Shown one piece after another: positions 54,331 through 63,047 of a DNA stretch of 64,000 bases. This DNA is from Flavobacterium agricola (GTDB lineage Bacteria; Bacteroidota; Bacteroidia; Flavobacteriales; Flavobacteriaceae). Position numbers and translations under genes: made by a program. Numbering within the stretch: the stretch's first letter is position 1; every line of letters begins with the position of its first letter. The DNA lies in NCBI RefSeq assembly GCF_025919725.1, contig NZ_CP081495.1, positions 1,116,001 through 1,180,000 on the forward strand, in the 5' to 3' direction. The notes under the pieces were generated by a model. The model searched no databases. It was not told where the DNA came from and worked only from the letters and a program-made list of their open reading frames with translations.

Positions 54331-55575
54331 ATGAGAAATTTTAAAAATTCAATTTCTACGCTATTATTGTTATTTGTGTCTGTGTTATTCTACAATTGCA
54401 GCAACGATGATAACTCATCAGCAGCTGTAACGTTAACTCCTAGCGAAGTTTTAGCAAGTACACCGTGGGAAACTACTAACGCAAAAAACAATAATGGTGA
54501 AGATGTACCATTGAACAATGAAAATGTGATCAATTTTGTTGGTTTTGCTTATTTTAATATAGACGGAACCTTTGTAATGTTCAATTTAGATGATTCGCCA
54601 AAAATGCAAGGGGATTGGTCTGTTTCGCCAGATGGTAAAACAAGAACAATTACGGCTAAAAATGATGCAGGTGAAACTTTATTTACACGCGTGGTAGATA
54701 TTACGGTGCTAACTAAAGATGAATTTACGTACAGAATTTATCCTAACGAATCGGATAAATCGGTGTATTACGACATTATTCACACACCAACTAATCATCC
54801 AATTCCAGAGGTATTAACGCCAAGTCAAATTTTAGCGAGCACACCTTGGGAAACTACAAATGCATTAAACAATCTTGGGGAAAACGTTGATTTAAGCGAT
54901 GCGAACGTAAACAACTTTGTTGGTTTTGCTTATTTTAACATAGACGGAACCTTTGTAATGTTCAATTTAGACGATTCTCCAAAAATGCAAGGTGATTGGT
55001 CTGTTTCGCCAGATGGAAAAACAAGAACAATTGTTGCTAAAAATGATGCAGGTGAAACTTTATTTACACGCGTAGTGGATATTACGGTGTTAACTAAAGA
55101 TGAATTTACATACAGAATTTATCCAAACGAATCGGATAAATCGGTGTATTATGATATTGTTCACACACCAACTAATCATCCAATTCCAGCTCCATTAACG
55201 CCAAGCCAAATTTTAGCGAGCACACCGTGGGAAACTACAAATGCAGTTAACAACCTTGGGGAAAACGTTGATTTAGAAGATGCTAATGTTATTAACTTTG
55301 TTGGTTTTGCTTATTTTAATATAGACGGAACCTTTGTAATGTTCAATTTAGATGATTCTCCAAAAATGCAAGGAGATTGGACTGTTTCACCAGATGGTAA
55401 AACAAGAACAATTGTTGCTAAAAATGATGCAGGTGAAACTTTATTTACACGCGTGGTAGATATTACAGTGTTAACTAAAGATGAATTTACGTACAGAATT
55501 TATCCTAACGAAGCAGACAAATCGGTGTATTATGACATTGTTCACACACCAACTAATCATGCTATGCCAAACTAA
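54331..55575 (+). CDS. Lipoprotein of three tandem DUF4822-type domains
   Basis: 414 residues. Signal peptide with Cys after FYN (lipoprotein), then three copies of a 127-residue unit starting LTPS(E/Q) (residues 35, 162, 289). Each has ASTPWETTNA, FVGFAYFNIDGTFVMFNLDDSPKMQGDW and RVVDITVLTKDEFTYRIYPNE. The pattern fits what I recall of DUF4822 (not searched). The units are nearly identical in DNA as well as protein (exact 381-bp period), which implies recent duplication. Function unknown. Confidence 0.82.
   Translation: MRNFKNSISTLLLLFVSVLFYNCSNDDNSSAAVTLTPSEVLASTPWETTNAKNNNGEDVPLNNENVINFVGFAYFNIDGTFVMFNLDDSPKMQGDWSVSPDGKTRTITAKNDAGETLFTRVVDITVLTKDEFTYRIYPNESDKSVYYDIIHTPTNHPIPEVLTPSQILASTPWETTNALNNLGENVDLSDANVNNFVGFAYFNIDGTFVMFNLDDSPKMQGDWSVSPDGKTRTIVAKNDAGETLFTRVVDITVLTKDEFTYRIYPNESDKSVYYDIVHTPTNHPIPAPLTPSQILASTPWETTNAVNNLGENVDLEDANVINFVGFAYFNIDGTFVMFNLDDSPKMQGDWTVSPDGKTRTIVAKNDAGETLFTRVVDITVLTKDEFTYRIYPNEADKSVYYDIVHTPTNHAMPN
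54433..55575 (+). repeat. Three 381-bp tandem direct repeats
   Basis: The repeat units begin at 54433, 54814 and 55195 (period exactly 381 bp, 127 codons) inside the lipoprotein gene. Differences between units cluster in the first 90 bp (the NN and E/N-rich loop) and are few elsewhere. Confidence 0.9.
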
Positions 55576-55604
55576 AGATATTTTTTCATAATTTTTTGGT
55601 TCTG

Positions 55605-55644
55605 ATAACATCATTAATTAAAACTTGTTTTAATTAATGATGTT
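55605..55644 (+). terminator. Terminator of the repeat lipoprotein gene
   Basis: AACATCATTAATTAAAAC-TTG-TTTTAATTAATGATGTT with flanking AT and a T-run, 30 bp after the stop. Confidence 0.75.
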
Positions 55645-55669
55645 ATTTTTTTATCTTTAAAAGAAAAAG

Positions 55670-56506
55670 ATGGATTTTCCGGTTATTAGCATTGATGAAT
55701 TTGTAGAAAAACATACAACCAGCAATAACGAATTACTATATAATGTAATTCAGGGAGAAAAACATATTGATAAACCGCACAAACACGACTTTTTTATTAT
55801 TGTTTTATTTGAGCAAGCCCAAGGAAAGCATAAAATAGATTTTATAGAATATGAAATAGCCAGCAAACAAGTACATGTATTGTTTCCGGGGCAAGTGCAT
55901 GAATGGCACATTGAAGAAGATTCTAAAGGTTATCAGTTGATGATTGATCAGGTTTTTTTTGAACGTTTTTCGCCATATTTGCGTTTTTCTGTTACAAATT
56001 ACATAAACAATCCTTCGATTGCTTTATCTGATTCAAGTTTTGAGTTATTAAAATATGAATTTGAATCGATTAAAAATGAAATAGAAACCAAAAATCCGTT
56101 GCAAGATGTTATTTATGCGCGCGCTTCGGTAATTGCTGCCGTGGTAAGTAAGGAAGCGGAGAACTTATTTAAAGATGCTAAAATTTTTCAGGCTAACCCC
56201 AGATTGGCAAAATTTAATTCGTTAATTGACAAGCACTTTAAAGAAGAAAAATTTGTGGCTTTTTATGCTGAAAAACTTCATATTTCGGCTAATTATTTAA
56301 ACATTTTATGCAAAAAGCATTTAAAAATATCAGCCACGCAATTGATACAAAAACGCGTAGTTTTAGAAGCCAAGCGTTTGTTACAATCTACCGATTTAAC
56401 GATTAAAGAAATTGCTTTTGAGTTAGGATTTGTAGATCATGCTTATTTTTCAAACTTTTTTAAAAGTCAAACAAAAATTACGCCCACGCAGTTTCGAGAA
56501 GGTTAA
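55670..56506 (+). CDS. AraC-family transcriptional regulator
   Basis: 278 residues. N-terminal cupin-like sensor domain (KPHKHDFFIIVLFEQAQGKHKIDFIEYE, QVHVLFPGQVHEW). The C-terminal DNA-binding domain is complete: helix-turn-helix 1 (FVAFYAEKLHISANYLNILCKKH) and helix-turn-helix 2 (LTIKEIAFELGFVDHAYFSNFFKSQTKITPTQFREG). Ligand unknown; no obvious operon partner. Compare the shortened relative at 17775-18530. Downstream lies structured repeat copy B. Confidence 0.9.
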   Translation: MDFPVISIDEFVEKHTTSNNELLYNVIQGEKHIDKPHKHDFFIIVLFEQAQGKHKIDFIEYEIASKQVHVLFPGQVHEWHIEEDSKGYQLMIDQVFFERFSPYLRFSVTNYINNPSIALSDSSFELLKYEFESIKNEIETKNPLQDVIYARASVIAAVVSKEAENLFKDAKIFQANPRLAKFNSLIDKHFKEEKFVAFYAEKLHISANYLNILCKKHLKISATQLIQKRVVLEAKRLLQSTDLTIKEIAFELGFVDHAYFSNFFKSQTKITPTQFREG

Positions 56507-56521
56507 CAACTTTGCGCTAGC

Positions 56522-56620
56522 GCGCTAGGGATTGCAGCGTTGTTTGAGCTTGGGTTTATACCCAAGCGAGCGCGAAAAGCCCGACCAGAAAAAAATGCTT
56601 GCATTTTTGCGTGGAAGCGC
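56522..56620 (+). repeat. Structured intergenic repeat, copy B
   Basis: 99-bp element matching 47198-47312. Outer helix GCGCT (56522-56526) / AGCGC (56616-56620), the conserved block TTGTTTGAGC (56540-56549) in the same register (18 nt in both), an apical hairpin CTTGGGT-TTAT-ACCCAAG (56549-56566), and AGCGAGCGCGAA (56565-56576), 11 of 12 bases as in copy A. A second hairpin AAAAATGC-TT-GCATTTTT is at 56591-56608. Just upstream GCGCTAGC is duplicated (56514-56521). It lies after the AraC gene and is followed by a terminator. Confidence 0.6.
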
Positions 56621-56627
56621 CCAAAAT

Positions 56628-56657
56628 AAAAAACCCCTCAAATATTTGAGGGATTTT
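56628..56657. terminator. Bidirectional terminator
   Basis: CCCTCAAA-TAT-TTTGAGGG stem flanked by an A-run and a T-run between convergent genes, directly after repeat copy B. Confidence 0.8.
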
Positions 56658-56663
56658 GTTTTA

Positions 56664-57362
56664 TTAGCAATGCACGTCGGCACCGATCATTAAATTCATG
56701 ATGCTGGGTGATACAAACGGAATGGAAAGCCCTAAACCGCGAATAATAAATAACGCACCCAACAAGATAATAAAAATAGGAATTGCTTTTTGCCATTTGC
56801 CACGAGTGAGTTTTTGAATGTTGACTGAGAACAGCACAACCAAGCTCATTAACGGCACGGTTCCTAATCCGTAACAAAACATATAAGTTGCGCCTAAACT
56901 TACGTTTTGCAATGATATAGCTCCAAATAAAGCTACATAAACTAAGGCGCAAGGTAAAAAACCGTTTAAGATGCCTATTAAAAAAATAGATCCGTTAGAT
57001 TTATTTTTGAATTGCTTACCCAGCTTGCTTTTTATTTGACTAAAAAACCGATTGATTGGTTTTGAGAAGTTAATTTGTGCAAAGCTTTTTTCCGAAATTA
57101 CAGCAACCAATATCATTAAAATTCCTAAAACAATAGATAGGTTTTGTTGCGCACCTGCTAAAAAAAGACCTTTACCAAACAAGCCAAATACAACACCTAA
57201 AAACGTATAAGTTGTTATGCGCCCAATATTATACAAGGCAATTTGAGTGAATTTTTTAAGCTGTGAACTACGATTTACCGGGAGCATAAGGGCAATTGGG
57301 CCGCACATACCTACGCAGTGCAAACTGCTAATTAAACCTAACAAAAATGCTCCTATAATCAT
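56664..57362 (-). CDS. TauE/SafE (UreH)-like membrane protein of the cbb3 locus
   Basis: 232 residues with about 6 membrane helices. N-terminal FLLGLISSLHCVGMCGPIALML carries the HCxGMCGP motif of the DsbD/UreH-like (SafE) group; a later GFLPCALVYVALFGAISL repeats the PC motif. Related proteins beside cco genes are thought to move copper or reductant for oxidase assembly. One base separates it from fixH, so it is the last gene of the cbb3 operon. The exact cargo cannot be read from sequence. Confidence 0.82.
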   Translation of the reverse strand: MIIGAFLLGLISSLHCVGMCGPIALMLPVNRSSQLKKFTQIALYNIGRITTYTFLGVVFGLFGKGLFLAGAQQNLSIVLGILMILVAVISEKSFAQINFSKPINRFFSQIKSKLGKQFKNKSNGSIFLIGILNGFLPCALVYVALFGAISLQNVSLGATYMFCYGLGTVPLMSLVVLFSVNIQKLTRGKWQKAIPIFIILLGALFIIRGLGLSIPFVSPSIMNLMIGADVHC

Positions 57363-57363
57363 A

Positions 57364-57813
57364 TTATTTTACTTGTAGGGTTTGTTGGTTTAAATATTGG
57401 TTGGATTGGTATTGCCAATCTACCGATATGTCCCAAACGCCTTTTTCTAGTTTGTTTTTTGGAATTAATAAATGGTTGGTTTCGAGTTGTAATGGAAATT
57501 CAAAATCTAACTTTTCGTTTGACGGACGGTACATAGTTACAGTTCCGGTAATATTTTTTGCATCAAAATCGGTTGGAAATGTAACTACAACTCCTTGTTC
57601 GGTATCAATAATTTGTACCGGATTTTTTAACAAGTTTGCCATGCTTTTACGCTCGCGTTCGCCGTTAACGTTTAATTCTTTTTTATAATAATCTTCGGTG
57701 ACCATTTCGTAATTGTAATACGGATCGGATTGTACCTTATACACGTATTGCAATATAAAGGCCATAAATAAACCAAAGGCAATTACAATACCAGTTCCCC
57801 AATTAAATTTCAT
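57364..57813 (-). CDS. FixH/CcoH-family protein
   Basis: 149 residues with one N-terminal membrane anchor (WGTGIVIAFGLFMAFILQYVY) and a periplasmic beta-rich domain (MVTEDYYKKELNVN, GTVTMYRPSNEKLDF). FixH-type proteins are needed for cbb3 oxidase assembly. It is placed between ccoG and the SafE-like gene with 16- and 1-bp gaps, as in other flavobacterial cco operons. Confidence 0.85.
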   Translation of the reverse strand: MKFNWGTGIVIAFGLFMAFILQYVYKVQSDPYYNYEMVTEDYYKKELNVNGERERKSMANLLKNPVQIIDTEQGVVVTFPTDFDAKNITGTVTMYRPSNEKLDFEFPLQLETNHLLIPKNKLEKGVWDISVDWQYQSNQYLNQQTLQVK

Positions 57814-57829
57814 AATTTTCGATTTTTAC

Positions 57830-59248
57830 TTAATTAAACGTTCGCGGACTTAAAAAGTTAGTTTTGGTTGTTTCTATCAATCGTCCATCGCTATAAACTT
57901 CTATTACAACCTGCGTTTTTTCAGTTTCTAATAGATTTTCATTAATTTCAATAAACAACGTTCCTTGAATTAGGCCCTGTTTTGGAACGGTTGGATGCTC
58001 GTTTCCGACCAATTGAATGGTTCCTTTAATGTTGCCTAATTTTAAATCGATGTTTTTGTATTCGTCATTGGTTTTGTTTACCATTTTAAAGGTGTAAATA
58101 TTAGAAATATTATCGCCTTTGTGCTCGTAAAGTTGACCTGGTAAACGTAAAACAGTTGCCTCTACATTACTACGTAAAAATAAGGTTCCAATTAATGTAC
58201 CAATTAGAATTACTAAAATGGCAACGTAACCTTTCATACGTGGGGTGAAAACAAATTTTTCTTTTTTTGCAATTTCTGATTCGGATGCATAACGAATTAA
58301 TCCGCGTGGATATCCTACCGAATCCATTACGGTATTACATTCGTCAATACAAGCGGTACAGTTTACGCATTCTAACTGCGTACCGTTGCGAATATCGATT
58401 CCGGTTGGACAAACGTGCACACAAAGCTTACAATCAATACAGTCGCCTTTACCCGATTCTTTTCGATCTTCACCTTTTTTAATTCTTCCGCGTCCGGCAT
58501 CGCCTTCGCCACGAACATAATCGTATGCTACAACAATACTTTTATCGTCTAATAACACGCCTTGCAAACGCCCGTAAGGACAAGCGATAATACAAACTTG
58601 TTCTCTAAACCAGCCAAAAATAAAATAAAAAACACCGGTGAAAATTAATAACCCAACAAAGGTTGATACATTCTCAGCTGGCCCAGTTTTTACCATAGCT
58701 AGTACAGAATCAGATCCAATAATGTAGGCTAAAAATACATTGGCAATAACGAATGAAATAATAAAAAAGATAAACCATTTGGTTGCTTTTTTTCGGATTT
58801 TTTCGGCATCCCATTTTTGTTTGCTTAAACGAATTTGAGCATTTCGGTCGCCTTCTACCCAATATTCTACACGTCTAAAAACCATTTCCATGAATATGGT
58901 TTGTGGACAGATCCACCCGCAAAAAATTCTGCCAAAGGCAACCGTAAATAAGGCTAAACCAATTACGCCGGTAATCATTAAAATAACTACCAAATAAAAA
59001 TCTTGCGGCCAGAAAGGAAATCCGAAAATAGAAAACTTACGTTCTACGAAGTTGAATAATAAAAATTGATTCCCATTTATTTTAATAAATGGACAGGTAA
59101 GTAATATAACTAAAAAAATGTAAGATAAAATTTTACGCCAATCGTACAATTTACCTTTTGGTTTTTTAGGATAAATCCAAACCCTTTTTCCTTGCTCGTC
59201 GATAGTGGAAATACTATCTCTAAAGCTTTCGTCATTTGGATCAGACAT
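57830..59248 (-). CDS. ccoG: CcoG/RdxA iron-sulfur protein of cbb3 assembly
   Basis: 472 residues. N-terminal membrane helices (KILSYIFLVILLTCPFIKIN and further), NapH-type motifs CGWICPQTIFMEM and CIIACPYGRLQG, then ferredoxin motifs CIDCKLCVHVCPTGID and CVNCTACIDEC for two [4Fe-4S] clusters, and a C-terminal Ig-like domain. CcoG acts as a copper reductase in cbb3 oxidase assembly. Located after ccoP (61-bp gap) and before fixH. Confidence 0.93.
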   Translation of the reverse strand: MSDPNDESFRDSISTIDEQGKRVWIYPKKPKGKLYDWRKILSYIFLVILLTCPFIKINGNQFLLFNFVERKFSIFGFPFWPQDFYLVVILMITGVIGLALFTVAFGRIFCGWICPQTIFMEMVFRRVEYWVEGDRNAQIRLSKQKWDAEKIRKKATKWFIFFIISFVIANVFLAYIIGSDSVLAMVKTGPAENVSTFVGLLIFTGVFYFIFGWFREQVCIIACPYGRLQGVLLDDKSIVVAYDYVRGEGDAGRGRIKKGEDRKESGKGDCIDCKLCVHVCPTGIDIRNGTQLECVNCTACIDECNTVMDSVGYPRGLIRYASESEIAKKEKFVFTPRMKGYVAILVILIGTLIGTLFLRSNVEATVLRLPGQLYEHKGDNISNIYTFKMVNKTNDEYKNIDLKLGNIKGTIQLVGNEHPTVPKQGLIQGTLFIEINENLLETEKTQVVIEVYSDGRLIETTKTNFLSPRTFN

Positions 59249-59309
59249 ATATATTTATTTTAAACCTGCCCAAATGAAAAATCATTTGGGCAGGTTGATT
59301 AAAAATTTT

Positions 59310-60257
59310 TTATGGCGTAACACCTTCTTCTTCCACCACTGTTTCAGTAACTTCGGTTTCGTTAGAAGTTGTTGCTGTTGTTTCGGATACGTACAAATCA
59401 CCTTCTGGTGCTTTTGGATCAGCAGGATTAGTGCCCACTAAGCTAAGAACGTAACTTGTAACTTTTTCGATATCTGCTGGTTTTATTTGATCTTTCCAAG
59501 GAATCATTCCTTTTCCGGCACGTCCACCTTCCATAATGGTATGGAAAACATCTTGAACGCTACCACCTAAAATCCAATAATTATCTGTTAAGTTTGGACC
59601 AATTGACCCTCCACCGTCTGGACGGTGACATGCAATACAATTGGTTTCGTAAATAGCTTTACCTTTAGCAAGATCACTTGGATCGGTAAGTAATTTTACG
59701 TTATCTACACTGGTTTTATCTGGTGCAGTTAAATTGTAAATGGCAATTTGTTCTTCAGCTTTAGCTACTTCTTTAACATATTCTTGATCTTGGTTGTCGT
59801 AACCTAAAACTTCATACTTAACTAAGTAAACAACTCCAAAAATTGCGGTTAGGTAAAATAACGCGGTCCACCATGGTGGTAAATCGTTATCTAACTCTTT
59901 AATACCGTCGTAATCATGATCTAAAACAATGGTTCCTTCTTCTTCAATAGATTTTGAACGGGTTAAGCGAGCCATTAATTTTTTATACCATTGAGCTTCT
60001 GACAGTGGTTTATTATCTTCAAGCTCCTGAGCAGCACGTTGTTCTGGAGTTAATAATCTATTTAACAATTTGTTGGTTGCGCTTACAAGCGCTTCAACTG
60101 CGATTAAGGTTAAAAAGAAGAATCCGTATAATAATAATACTATGGGATACTTAACAAATGCGGGCTGATTTCCGGAATCAATTGTGTATTCTACAGCAAA
60201 GTAAAAAAGCACAAATAATAATGGAACCCTTACATATGGTGGAAAAAATTTTTTCAT
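59310..60257 (-). CDS. ccoP: cbb3 oxidase diheme-type subunit III with one c-type heme motif (CcoP)
   Basis: 315 residues: two N-terminal helices (YVRVPLLFVLFYFAVEYTI, YPIVLLLYGFFFLTLIAVEAL), a third near 140 (WWTALFYLTAIFGVVYLV), then a cytochrome c domain with CIACH at about 212-216 and the axial Met region KGMIPWK. Only one CxxCH is present, whereas proteobacterial CcoP has two; this single-heme form is usual in Bacteroidota. The acidic Thr/Glu tail ends the protein. It starts 2 bp after ccoQ. Confidence 0.92.
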   Translation of the reverse strand: MKKFFPPYVRVPLLFVLFYFAVEYTIDSGNQPAFVKYPIVLLLYGFFFLTLIAVEALVSATNKLLNRLLTPEQRAAQELEDNKPLSEAQWYKKLMARLTRSKSIEEEGTIVLDHDYDGIKELDNDLPPWWTALFYLTAIFGVVYLVKYEVLGYDNQDQEYVKEVAKAEEQIAIYNLTAPDKTSVDNVKLLTDPSDLAKGKAIYETNCIACHRPDGGGSIGPNLTDNYWILGGSVQDVFHTIMEGGRAGKGMIPWKDQIKPADIEKVTSYVLSLVGTNPADPKAPEGDLYVSETTATTSNETEVTETVVEEEGVTP

Positions 60258-60259
60258 AA

Positions 60260-60454
60260 CTATTTTTTTTCAGATTTGATAACACAATCATCCTCTAAAG
60301 GTATATTACTTAACTCTTTTATCTTATCTTTTTTGTATGTGAACACCCAAATGCCTAATCCAACAAAAAAGGTAAAGAAAATAATGAGGGAGATAATTGG
60401 GTAAATCTCAATACCCAATATCGTCTCCATGTTATGTTTTATAAATTTTAGCAT
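60260..60454 (-). CDS. ccoQ: CcoQ-like small subunit of cbb3 oxidase
   Basis: 64 residues (56 if the second ATG at 60430 is used). One membrane helix YPIISLIIFFTFFVGLGIWVFTYKKDKI with a charged tail, the general layout of CcoQ, found as expected between ccoNO and ccoP. The sequence is too short for a motif match, so the assignment rests on position and topology. Confidence 0.75.
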   Translation of the reverse strand: MLKFIKHNMETILGIEIYPIISLIIFFTFFVGLGIWVFTYKKDKIKELSNIPLEDDCVIKSEKK

Positions 60455-60463
60455 AAGATTACA

Positions 60464-62659
60464 TTAATTATTTGATGCATCTGCTGTTTTAACTTTAATG
60501 TCGGTACCTAAACGTTGTAAGTAAGCAATTAAAGCAATGATTTCACGGTCTTTAATTGGTACGTAGGTTTTTCCGTTAGCTTCTGCTTTTGCACGGCTGT
60601 TTTCATCACTTTTCACAAAATCAGGATCGTTACGTAAGTTGTCTTCAATCATTTGTGATTGTTTTGCGATGCTTTCTGGTGCATTAGCAATATCTGAATC
60701 TGTATAAGGCACGCCTAACACAGCCATAACTTCCATTTTTTTGCGAATCTTAGAATAATCTGCTGGTTTGTTATCATATAACCATTTGTAACCTGGCATG
60801 ATTGAACCTGCTGATGTACTTTGCGGATCCCACATGTGATTATAATGCCAGTTGTCATTATATTTACCACCAATTCGCATTAAATCTGGACCGGTACGTT
60901 TAGAACCCCATAAGAACGGGTGATCGTACACATATTCTCCTGATTTAGAATATTCACCATAACGTGCAACTTCTGAACGGAATGGACGAATCATTTGCGA
61001 GTGACAGCCCACACAACCTTCACGAATGTAAATATCTCTACCTTCTAATTCTAAAGGTGAATATGGTTTTACTGATGATATGGTTGGAATATTAGATTTT
61101 ACAACAATCATAGGCACAATTTCAATAACTCCACCAATTAGGATTGCTATAGTAGCTAAAACAGTTAACTGAATAGGACGACGCTCAATCCATGTATGCC
61201 ATTTTTCACCTTTTTGACGTTTGTTAGAAAGTGCTGTTAAAGCTGGTGCTTCTGCTAATTCATCTTCAATCGGGCTACCTACACGAATTGTTTGGATGAT
61301 GTTATAAACTAAAGTTAGTAATCCAATTAAATATAAGGCACCACCAACTGCACGCATCCAATACATTGGCATAATTTGCGTAACGGTTTCTAAAAAGTTA
61401 CCGTAAACTAATGTACCATCTGGATTAAATTGTTTCCACATTAAAGCTTGGTTAAACCCAGCAACATATAAAGGAACAGCGTATAAAACAATACCTAAAG
61501 TACCGATCCAGAAGTGAAAGTTAGCTAATGATCTAGAATATAATTCGGTTTTTGTCATTCTTGGTACTAACCAATAAAACATACCAAACGCTAAGAAACC
61601 ATTCCATGCTAAAGCACCTACGTGCACGTGAGCAATAATCCAGTCTGTAAAGTGGGCAATTGCATTTACGTTTTTTAAAGATAACATTGGTCCTTCAAAA
61701 GTTGCCATACCATATCCGGTAATTGCAACTACGAAGAATTTTAAAACAGGTTCTACACGAACTTTATCCCAAACACCACGTAACGTTAACAATCCGTTAA
61801 TCATACCACCCCAAGATGGTGCAATTAACATAACTGAAAATACAACTCCTAAGTTTTGAGCCCAATCTGGTAAAGCTTGGTATAATAAATGGTGAGGTCC
61901 TGCCCAAATGTAAATGAAGATTAATGACCAAAAGTGAACAATTGATAATCGGTACGAATAAATTGGTCTGTTTGCAGCCTTAGGAACAAAATAGTACATT
62001 AAACCTAAGAATGGCGTAGTTAAAAAGAAAGCTACCGCGTTATGTCCGTACCACCACTGTACTAATGCATCTTGAACCCCTGCATAAACTGAGTATGATT
62101 TTACCATACTAACAGGTAATTCTAAACTATTAAAAATGTGTAATACTGCTACGGTAACAAAAGTTGCTAAGTAGAACCAAATGGCAACATACAAGTGACG
62201 CTCTCTTCTTCTTAAAATCGTCATAATCATGTTGATACCAAAAATAACCCAAATTACTGCGATAGCAATATCAATAGGCCATTCTAACTCGGCATATTCT
62301 TTAGATGTAGTAATACCTAGGGGTAAAGAAATTGCAGCAGCAACAATAATTAATTGCCAGCCCCAAAAGTGAATATTAGATAGTACATTACTATACATAC
62401 GCGTTTTTAACAAACGCTGCATTGAATAATATACCCCAGCAAAAATTGCGTTACCTACAAAGGCAAAGATCACAGCATTAGTATGCAGCGGTCTTAAACG
62501 ACCAAAACTTAGCCAAGAAATTCCGTCAGTTAAATTCGGGAACATAAACATGAGAGCCAGTAACATACCAACCGACATACCTACTACCCCAAACAAAATC
62601 GACGCGTATAAGAATTTCTTTACAATTTTGTTGTCGTAATAAAATTGTTGTACTTCCAT
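60464..62659 (-). CDS. ccoNO: Fused cbb3 oxidase subunits I and II (CcoN-CcoO)
   Basis: 731 residues. Residues about 1-480 are CcoN: a 12-helix heme-copper oxidase with RPLHTNAVIFAF (low-spin heme His), WWYGHNAVAFFL and AGPHHLLYQALP (CuB ligands) and HVHVGALAWNGFLAFG. Residues about 510-731 are CcoO, with a membrane anchor and a c-type heme site GCVGCHSQMIRPFRSEVARYG plus Met-containing SIMPGYKWL. In most Proteobacteria these are separate genes; the fusion is characteristic of Bacteroidota. High-affinity terminal oxidase for microaerobic respiration. Confidence 0.96.
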   Translation of the reverse strand: MEVQQFYYDNKIVKKFLYASILFGVVGMSVGMLLALMFMFPNLTDGISWLSFGRLRPLHTNAVIFAFVGNAIFAGVYYSMQRLLKTRMYSNVLSNIHFWGWQLIIVAAAISLPLGITTSKEYAELEWPIDIAIAVIWVIFGINMIMTILRRRERHLYVAIWFYLATFVTVAVLHIFNSLELPVSMVKSYSVYAGVQDALVQWWYGHNAVAFFLTTPFLGLMYYFVPKAANRPIYSYRLSIVHFWSLIFIYIWAGPHHLLYQALPDWAQNLGVVFSVMLIAPSWGGMINGLLTLRGVWDKVRVEPVLKFFVVAITGYGMATFEGPMLSLKNVNAIAHFTDWIIAHVHVGALAWNGFLAFGMFYWLVPRMTKTELYSRSLANFHFWIGTLGIVLYAVPLYVAGFNQALMWKQFNPDGTLVYGNFLETVTQIMPMYWMRAVGGALYLIGLLTLVYNIIQTIRVGSPIEDELAEAPALTALSNKRQKGEKWHTWIERRPIQLTVLATIAILIGGVIEIVPMIVVKSNIPTISSVKPYSPLELEGRDIYIREGCVGCHSQMIRPFRSEVARYGEYSKSGEYVYDHPFLWGSKRTGPDLMRIGGKYNDNWHYNHMWDPQSTSAGSIMPGYKWLYDNKPADYSKIRKKMEVMAVLGVPYTDSDIANAPESIAKQSQMIEDNLRNDPDFVKSDENSRAKAEANGKTYVPIKDREIIALIAYLQRLGTDIKVKTADASNN

Positions 62660-62674
62660 AATTAATTTTAGTTT

Positions 62675-62851
62675 CTATTTGTTTTCAGGTTTTATTTCTT
62701 CTTCTTTTATAAGTTCGTCGTCAAATAACATGCGTACTGAAGGCGTATAATCATCATCTAATTGCCCACTTCGGACAGCTTTAATAAAGGCATATAAAAA
62801 AAATGCTGCAACACCTATACTAATACTTATTAACACATAAATAACACTCAT
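62675..62851 (-). CDS. ccoS: CcoS, cbb3 oxidase assembly protein
   Basis: 58 residues from the ATG at 62851; the frame opening at 62869 (TTG) is rejected because it lies within a few bases of the -7 box. One membrane helix (VLISISIGVAAFFLYAFIKAV), then SGQLDDDYTPSVRMLFDDE, the diagnostic CcoS tail. CcoS is needed for heme and copper insertion. First gene of the operon that continues into ccoNO (15-bp gap). Confidence 0.9.
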   Translation of the reverse strand: MSVIYVLISISIGVAAFFLYAFIKAVRSGQLDDDYTPSVRMLFDDELIKEEEIKPENK

Positions 62852-62871
62852 CTTAATCTTATTTAACAATT

Positions 62872-62915
62872 CAAATATACTATCTAACAGGTGACATAAA
62901 TATGATATTTATCAA
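62872..62915 (-). promoter_or_regulatory. FNR-type site and promoter of the cbb3 operon
   Basis: On the minus strand a palindrome TTGATAAATATCAT (62915 to 62902) matches the FNR consensus TTGAT-N4-ATCAA in 9 of 10 positions. A perfect -7 box TATATTTG follows (62879 to 62872), with a predicted start about 62865, just before ccoS. The site centre lies about 43 bp upstream of the predicted start, the place for class II activation by a CRP/FNR regulator. Confidence 0.6.
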
Positions 62916-63047
62916 CTAATACGCGGTAAATTCGAAATAAAAAAGAGATAAAAAAACAGCCCGATTTTACCTATTTACATCAACTACTATAACATGCAAT
63001 ACAACATTTTATTGTGCCTTTTTGTTAAGAATTTTAACAAATTTTAC

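Noticed and set aside
62852..62869. Upstream TTG start for CcoS
   Set aside because: Immediately adjacent to the -7 box; the ATG at 62851 starts the conserved CcoS sequence.
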